Below are positions 59,131-64,000 of a stretch of DNA of 64,000 bases, one piece after another. Below the pieces are notes generated by a model. The model saw only the letters and a list, made by a program, of their open reading frames with translations. It had not been told where the DNA came from and ran no database searches. Each line of letters begins with the position of its first letter. The first letter of the stretch is position 1. Origin of the DNA: Prosopis cineraria (Eukaryota > Streptophyta > Magnoliopsida > Fabales > Fabaceae); the NCBI RefSeq assembly GCF_029017545.1, contig NW_026555345.1, forward strand, positions 29,346,947 to 29,410,946, given 5' to 3'. A program made the translations under genes and the position numbers.

Positions 59131-60199
59131 ATAAAATCGTAACATCTTAAGTTTTAGGACTTAGTTAATATTAAGAAGAAACCATACCATGGTAATTTGA
59201 ATTTACCATGCAATTATTTGAGTAAGGAGAATTTACTCAAAATGAGATAAATTTTGTTGATTTAATTTCAAACCATATTTTTGAGGAATGAGAAATTTAT
59301 GAGTGAAAGTAAGTAAATAGGATCTTAATTTTTTTTTTAATTTAAGAAATTATATTTACTTAAATATTATTTAAATTGTATTGAAACCAAATACACTTAT
59401 GATTTAATTTTTTGGTTTTCAAAAGCACCTTGATTAATAGTAAATAAATTAGACCAGATATTTAAAGTATTAAAAGAACATGGGGGAAAGTAAAAATTTT
59501 GATATACATATATAAGAAAGAAAGAAAAAAAAATATTAATTATAGAATTTAAACAAAACGAAAAGAAAAAAAAAAAAGGGAAAAAGCATTTGAAAAAGGA
59601 AAAAAAATATTTATACAACCAACGGCGGGCAGGTGGTCCACCACAGGCTTGATTTAAGGGTATTATATCCTTTTTATTGTTTCGGCGGCGGCCGTAGCTG
59701 CTGAGAGATTGAGAGAAGAGAATGCAAGTGGTTGGCGAGAAAAATTGTTGAGGAGCCATATTCGGATATTTTAAGAGTGGGTTGACGTTTCTTTAAGACC
59801 AATGAAGTGTCCTAAAATGTTTGTTCTAGCTAAGATCATTATATGTAGGTGAAGTTAAAATTAAAGAGATCCTAAGAACTGGACAGATTTGTAAAGTTGT
59901 AAGTAATGACTATAGGATTGTATTGGGGTAATAGAAAATAATTTTAAGAAACTCTAAATAACTATGAGTAACTCTAAAAACTTTAGAAATTATTTTAAAA
60001 ACTCTCTACAGTAACTTATAAATAAAAAGTAACTCTAGATGAATAAATTATAACTAATGAAATTTATTTTAATTTTTGGGATAAGAATTTAACTTATTAA
60101 ATATTTAGAACTTATAAAATGTGTTCACGTGCACTCTAAATATATTCAACATAACTTAGAAATTATTTTGAAAAAAATTTAAGATAAATTGAGAAGCTC
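59131..60199. other. AT-rich non-coding stretch
   Basis: No supported gene. A 120-codon minus-strand frame (59397-59759) begins MAPQQFFSPTTCILFSQSL and contains a GC-richer N-terminal part, then Phe-rich low complexity. It could be a remnant of a first exon but matches no family I recognise. Confidence 0.35.
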
Positions 60200-61190
60200 T
60201 AAAATTAGAAAAAATTAAATAAAATTAATAGAATTTTTTTTATCTTTCATCCCATTTTTTTCTCTCATACCGTATACAACCGACACGGTTCTTTTATTTT
60301 ATTTTGTTCTTTTTTAGGCCTTCAAGTTGCCATTATTTTGTAGTTACTGTTGCACACGATGTTATTTGTAAAAATCATGGCAGAACGCATTATCCTGTCT
60401 GATAGATACGTAAATATACATGCAGGGACAATATTGCCGTGTGACGTGGCGAAAGAACCGGCTTTTGCTCCCCTGTCTTTGTTTCTTTTGTCAAACTTGA
60501 GCCACTGTATGAGCGACACCAACCACGTGGCTTTTCAAAAATCATTATCAATGACAACTTGGTTAAAAATAAAAATCACAACTTGAATATATGAAAGTAA
60601 TAATTTAAATATAATAACTTGAATATCGAGAAAAAAATAATTCAAGAAAATAACAATTGAGAGTATAAAAGTGATAATTTGGTAAAGAAAAATTATAACT
60701 TGAGTATATGAAAATAACAACTTAACAAAGGATAATGACAATTTAGCTATTAGGAAATAATAATTTGAGTTTAAGTAAATAATAATTGGGAATATAAAAA
60801 TGACAACATGACAAAAGAAAATGAAAAACGAGTTTAAGTAAGTAATATTTTGGAAACCATGTGATATTGGGTTCTAATCCTCCAAAGATCACCCTTCCAA
60901 AAAAACATTCAAGACAACCCTTCTCAAAAAAAAAAAAAAAATCCCACCGCCAATCCTTGGAGCTTCAGCAACTGGCAACAATGGCGAGGAGGTCTCTAGC
61001 ACTAGTGGTCGGCGCTTCAGCATTAGTGGCCAGAGCTTCAGCGACAATGATAGATGGATTATATTTTTTAAAAAATATAAGATAATGTAAGGGTGCTATT
61101 GTGATTAAGAATTTGGGACTTGGCAGCAATTTGGGCATTTTATAGGACTTTAGGGTAATTGAATTCTTTGGGTGAGGCTTCATTGTGATT
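60200..61190. repeat. spacer duplication, copy 2 (paralog of 57270-58380)
   Basis: Carries the same landmarks as copy 1, separated from it by about 1.8 kb, in the same orientation. An extra A-rich segment with 'gcttcagc' repeats (about 60860-61080) is unique to this copy. No coding content. Confidence 0.72.
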
Positions 61191-62190
61191 TTCCCTAATT
61201 GCTTCCCACATCATGAAGTGATATTTTTAAAGGATTAAATAATATTTTTATCCCTTAACTATTTGTTTAAAAGTATCCGGTATTTTAAACTTTTATGATG
61301 TAATTTCTCCATTCAACATTTAACTTGAAAATAATGCATTGAACACTTTTTTATTAAAAAAGTTGATTTTAACTATTAATTGACTTAAAAATACATAAAA
61401 GAACTTGAAAACTACATAAAGGGACCCATAGAATCTCACATGAGTAAACTATAAGAAAATTAATATCAATCATGTTTTTTAATTACTGATACAAATACTA
61501 TTTTTCACCCACGTAAAATAACAAAATATGATTCTAATTAACCATTATTTTAGGGATTTAATCAAAATTCATTTTCTTATATAATACTTATGTGCAATTT
61601 TATGGTCCATTTCTATGATTTTAAGTCATTTTTTTTTTTTTTATCTACAAACTATCCAACTTAACTTTTTTAACCGCAGCGAACCTAATACACCATTTTC
61701 AAATACTAAAAGCAAAAATTGCATCATATGTAAATTTAAGATACTGATTGAATAGTTGGCATGTAAAAATACTCTTATTAACCAATTTTTAAATGGCCTT
61801 ACGTTGGTACAATGTTGAGCATCAATAAAGGCAGTGGCTAAAACAAGGGAATAGGGTCAGGAAGCCATGGCTTCCTTAATTTTTTTATTTTTTTTTAAAC
61901 AATAATTTTTTTTTAAATATCCTATCTAATTAATCCTTCCTCATAGAAAAGAAGGGTCCACACACGCTCACATCACATACAAGCACACAACACCCCCAAC
62001 CTAATAATATAGAAAAACATGTTGATTAAGAAGCCGTTTTACAAAAGACAAAAAATAATAAAATATTTTTTATGAATATAATGTGACATTAGAACCTGAA
62101 CCATGTACCAAAAAACCCAGTTAAATGAATCCCCAATATCGTCCAAAAAAATTTTTTTTTGGGGGGTGGGGAAGAGGAGGGAAGCACAGT
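61191..62190. repeat. third fragment of the spacer block seen at 36.4-36.8 and 53.1-53.6 kb
   Basis: 'gcttcccacatcatgaagtgatatttttaaa' lies at 61200 and 'gttaaatgaatccccaatat' at about 62120. Both match 36443/36775 and 53092/53525. Between them about 800 bases of unrelated AT-rich sequence (61235-62030) have been inserted or substituted. Non-coding. Confidence 0.65.
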
Positions 62191-62417
62191 AGAGAAAAAC
62201 TATGTACTTTGCAATTCGAGCATAAAGCAATGACTAGTAGCAAGATGCAGGGAACGGGATCAGATCTGGATTTGCATTTAACGTACTGTTTTGGAGGTTT
62301 CTTTCCTTTGGTTTTTTTTTTTTTTTTTAAATACGAAAAGGCAAGCAAAAGCTTGACTAGTAGTTAACAGACCTAATAAGATTCAAGCCTAAGTTAATAT
62401 AGACATCTGGAAATTCA

Positions 62418-62960
62418 TCAAAAACGATTAGGCATTCCTCCTCCAAGTGAGCTGTCTTGCCAGAAAGTCGGCGACCTGCAGACATTCCCTACGGGCATAG
62501 TGCAAAGTAACATCCCGAGTTCACACACAAGTATTCGTGTGTTTTGAATATCCGTCTCAAAAGGATGATTTATCAGATTATCCCTCCAAATAAGATTCAC
62601 TGCATCTAAGGAATCAATAAACACTTGGATTTTATCAAGACCTCGTTGCTTCCACATCTGTAATCCCGTCTGAACATCCAGCATCTCTGCAATTGCTATT
62701 GGGTATCGAACCAAGCTATGTCTAAATCCCGAAACCCAGTTGACTTGAGAATCTTGAACAGTACCTCCACACGCTGCAAGTCCACTGGCAACAACAGAGC
62801 CATCTATGTTGAGCCGGAGCATTCCTTAAGGCGGGGGCTTCCAGTTCCTCATACTCATCTCGTTGGGTAAATAATTGCCTTTGGAGGCATGCTTTCCAAA
62901 GTGAATTCCTTTGGACATTGCTTTCTTCGTTTCCCATGAGGTTTATTTGATGTGGCAAAT
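62418..62960 (-). pseudogene. LINE / RNase H-like (RVT_3) relic
   Basis: Minus-strand remnant of the RNase H-like domain of a plant non-LTR element or of the related stand-alone family. Reading 5' to 3': NWKPPPL, then a frame change, LRLNIDGSVVASGLAACGG (the first Asp of the active site), IAIAEMLDVQTGLQMWKQRG, VFIDSLDAVNLI (second Asp region) and ILVCELG. After a second frame change comes HYARRECLQVADFLARQLTW, the C-terminal His/Asp motif. Two frameshifts make it non-functional. It is a different copy from the relic at 4653-8740. Confidence 0.78.
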
Positions 62961-63760
62961 GGACAATGCATATGGGGAATTAAGTAGTTGTTTGAGGTTT
63001 TGAAAGGGGATTGCAATAAGTTGATTAATTTGATGAACTCGCGCATTTGTGTTTTGTTTATTCAGGTAGTACTTATACTAGGCTATTTTTATTGTAAATT
63101 GTTCCTGCATGTAGACGTCTTTATAAAATTAACTCAACTCAAATCTCAACAATGTTAATCATACAAGATATGTATGTGCACCTGCCAGTGCCAAATCCAT
63201 AATTAATTAGATGTTTTGATCCAGTAGTTAGATGCTAAGCTTAGGATATATTACTCGCTTAAAACATTAATTACTAAAGGTTTCTTGTACGAAGAAAGAA
63301 ATAATACCTATCTAATCATACCAATTCTACCTTGTTATTTATTTGAGTTATAAATATCATCATTTGGTTCTTGATTTTGTACTCCCTGTGGAGCCTCTGG
63401 ACTCTATTATACAGCTCCTTTAACCACTTCATCAAAATCAACGAGAGATGGTTAATTATATCATTAACTTTGTTTAAGAATATAATAAATGTTCAATTTT
63501 ATCCATATTAAAATGAAAATTTTCGAATTTATATTATACATTTTTACATAGCTAACGAGTTTAAATAGGATAATGCCGAAAAAACATAATTAATATATCT
63601 CATTTAATGCCTTGTATTAATGAGCGTAAATTACTTCTGAAAAATATCTTTTGTAATAAAGATTAGAGAGAGCATAGTTCAATATAGTGATATCACTGAA
63701 AGTAAAGATTGATTGAAGAAGTAAATAAAGTTGAATTAATTTATTCAGGAACTACTACGC
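62961..63760. other. non-coding spacer upstream of the edge GH18 copy 3' end
   Basis: No gene or element recognised. AT-rich, ending at the 3' flank of the next GH18 gene. Confidence 0.4.
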
Positions 63761-63877
63761 GCAAGTAATTAAGGAAAGCTTTATTTAATTTGACATTGAT
63801 GATAGTTCATCAGTGTCGGAAGTAGCCTCCAATATTGGATACAACAGAGTACTTAATACAAGACGATACAATGCATC

Positions 63878-64000
63878 CTAGGCAGATTGTTTCAGGTTCT
63901 CTATTGCAATTGGAGCCTTAAGGTGATCATGAGCCTCGAGCTTGTCGCTATACTTGCAGACAAGATCCTCCCACAACATGAACCCTCCAAAAAAGGTACT
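63878..64000 (-). CDS. GH18 class III chitinase-like gene, 3' end only (cut by window edge)
   Basis: The last 40 codons of a GH18 gene on the minus strand, ending in TAG at 63878-63880 and running off the right edge. It encodes FFGGFMLWEDLVCKYSDKL and ends ENLKQSA, the same as the intact gene at 48381-49349. Only about 3 base differences are seen in some 120 coding bases, and the 3' flank (63760-63877) is also closely matched, including AATAAA at 63780-63785. Whether the rest is intact, and which residue it has at the catalytic Asp position, cannot be seen. Confidence 0.88.
   Translation of the reverse strand, partial: STFFGGFMLWEDLVCKYSDKLEAHDHLKAPIAIENLKQSA

Noticed and set aside
59397..59759. 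120-codon minus-strand frame with a plausible N-terminus
   Set aside because: The C-terminal half is Phe-rich translation of poly-A/T sequence. No homology was recognised and no splice partner seen, so it is not called as a gene.

Overview
The window is nuclear DNA of a flowering plant, most likely a eudicot. It is strongly AT-rich, its coding exons are sparse, and most of it is transposable-element sequence: Ty1/copia, Ty3/gypsy, CACTA, Mutator-like, hAT-like, LINE and Stowaway-like elements. The only recognisable host genes belong to one family, plant class III chitinase / hevamine-type GH18 proteins. Four copies lie in tandem, all on the minus strand. The species cannot be named from sequence alone.

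The GH18 copies are in different states. One is an intact, intronless 322-codon gene (48381-49349). A near-identical copy starts to appear at the right edge (63878-64000, 3' end only). A copy at 34873-35858 has two frameshifts. A copy at 14073-14925 is broken by a frameshift and by a 2.15-kb solo LTR in its 5' exon (14926-17080), with a remnant at 17086-17130. The intact gene has Ala in place of the second-to-last acidic residue of the GH18 DxxDxDxE motif, so it may be a chitinase-like protein with little or no hydrolase activity. The two pseudogenes keep the canonical motif.

The spacers between GH18 copies come from a repeated block of non-coding DNA (about 17.9-19.3, 36.0-38.7, 46.5-47.9, 52.6-56.2 and 61.2-62.2 kb). 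One long duplication pairs 24.0-24.2 plus 33.0-38.7 kb with 50.4-56.2 kb. Because the paralogous blocks are alignable, several insertions have an 'empty site' within the same window. These include an 8.7-kb CACTA element, a 612-bp Mutator-type MITE and a 480-bp palindromic MITE. A microinversion of about 140 bp also separates the paralogs.

Layout: 0-4.6 kb, AT-rich DNA with a Stowaway-like MITE and a hAT-like MITE. 4.65-8.74 kb, the 3' part of a LINE split by a 3.0-kb internally deleted copia element. 8.74-12.1 kb, LTR-like sequence and a LINE ORF1 relic. 12.1-13.8 kb, a foldback Mutator-like element. 14.0-19.3 kb, GH18 pseudogene with solo LTR and flanking block. 21.2-23.8 kb, a deleted CACTA element. 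24.2-33.0 kb, a larger CACTA relative with a TNP2-type transposase gene and a second gene that joins plant En/Spm transposase-like, DUF8039-like and Ulp1 protease-like parts. 33.0-38.7 kb, GH18 pseudogene and duplicated block. 39.0-45.25 kb, the 3' LTR and last part of the polyprotein of a gypsy element, with two other solo LTRs nested in the LTR. 46.5-49.4 kb, intact GH18 gene. 50.4-56.2 kb, the paralogous block, which lacks a GH18 gene. 56.3-63.1 kb, MITEs, a duplicated spacer and a LINE RNase H relic. 63.8 kb to the end, the next GH18 copy.
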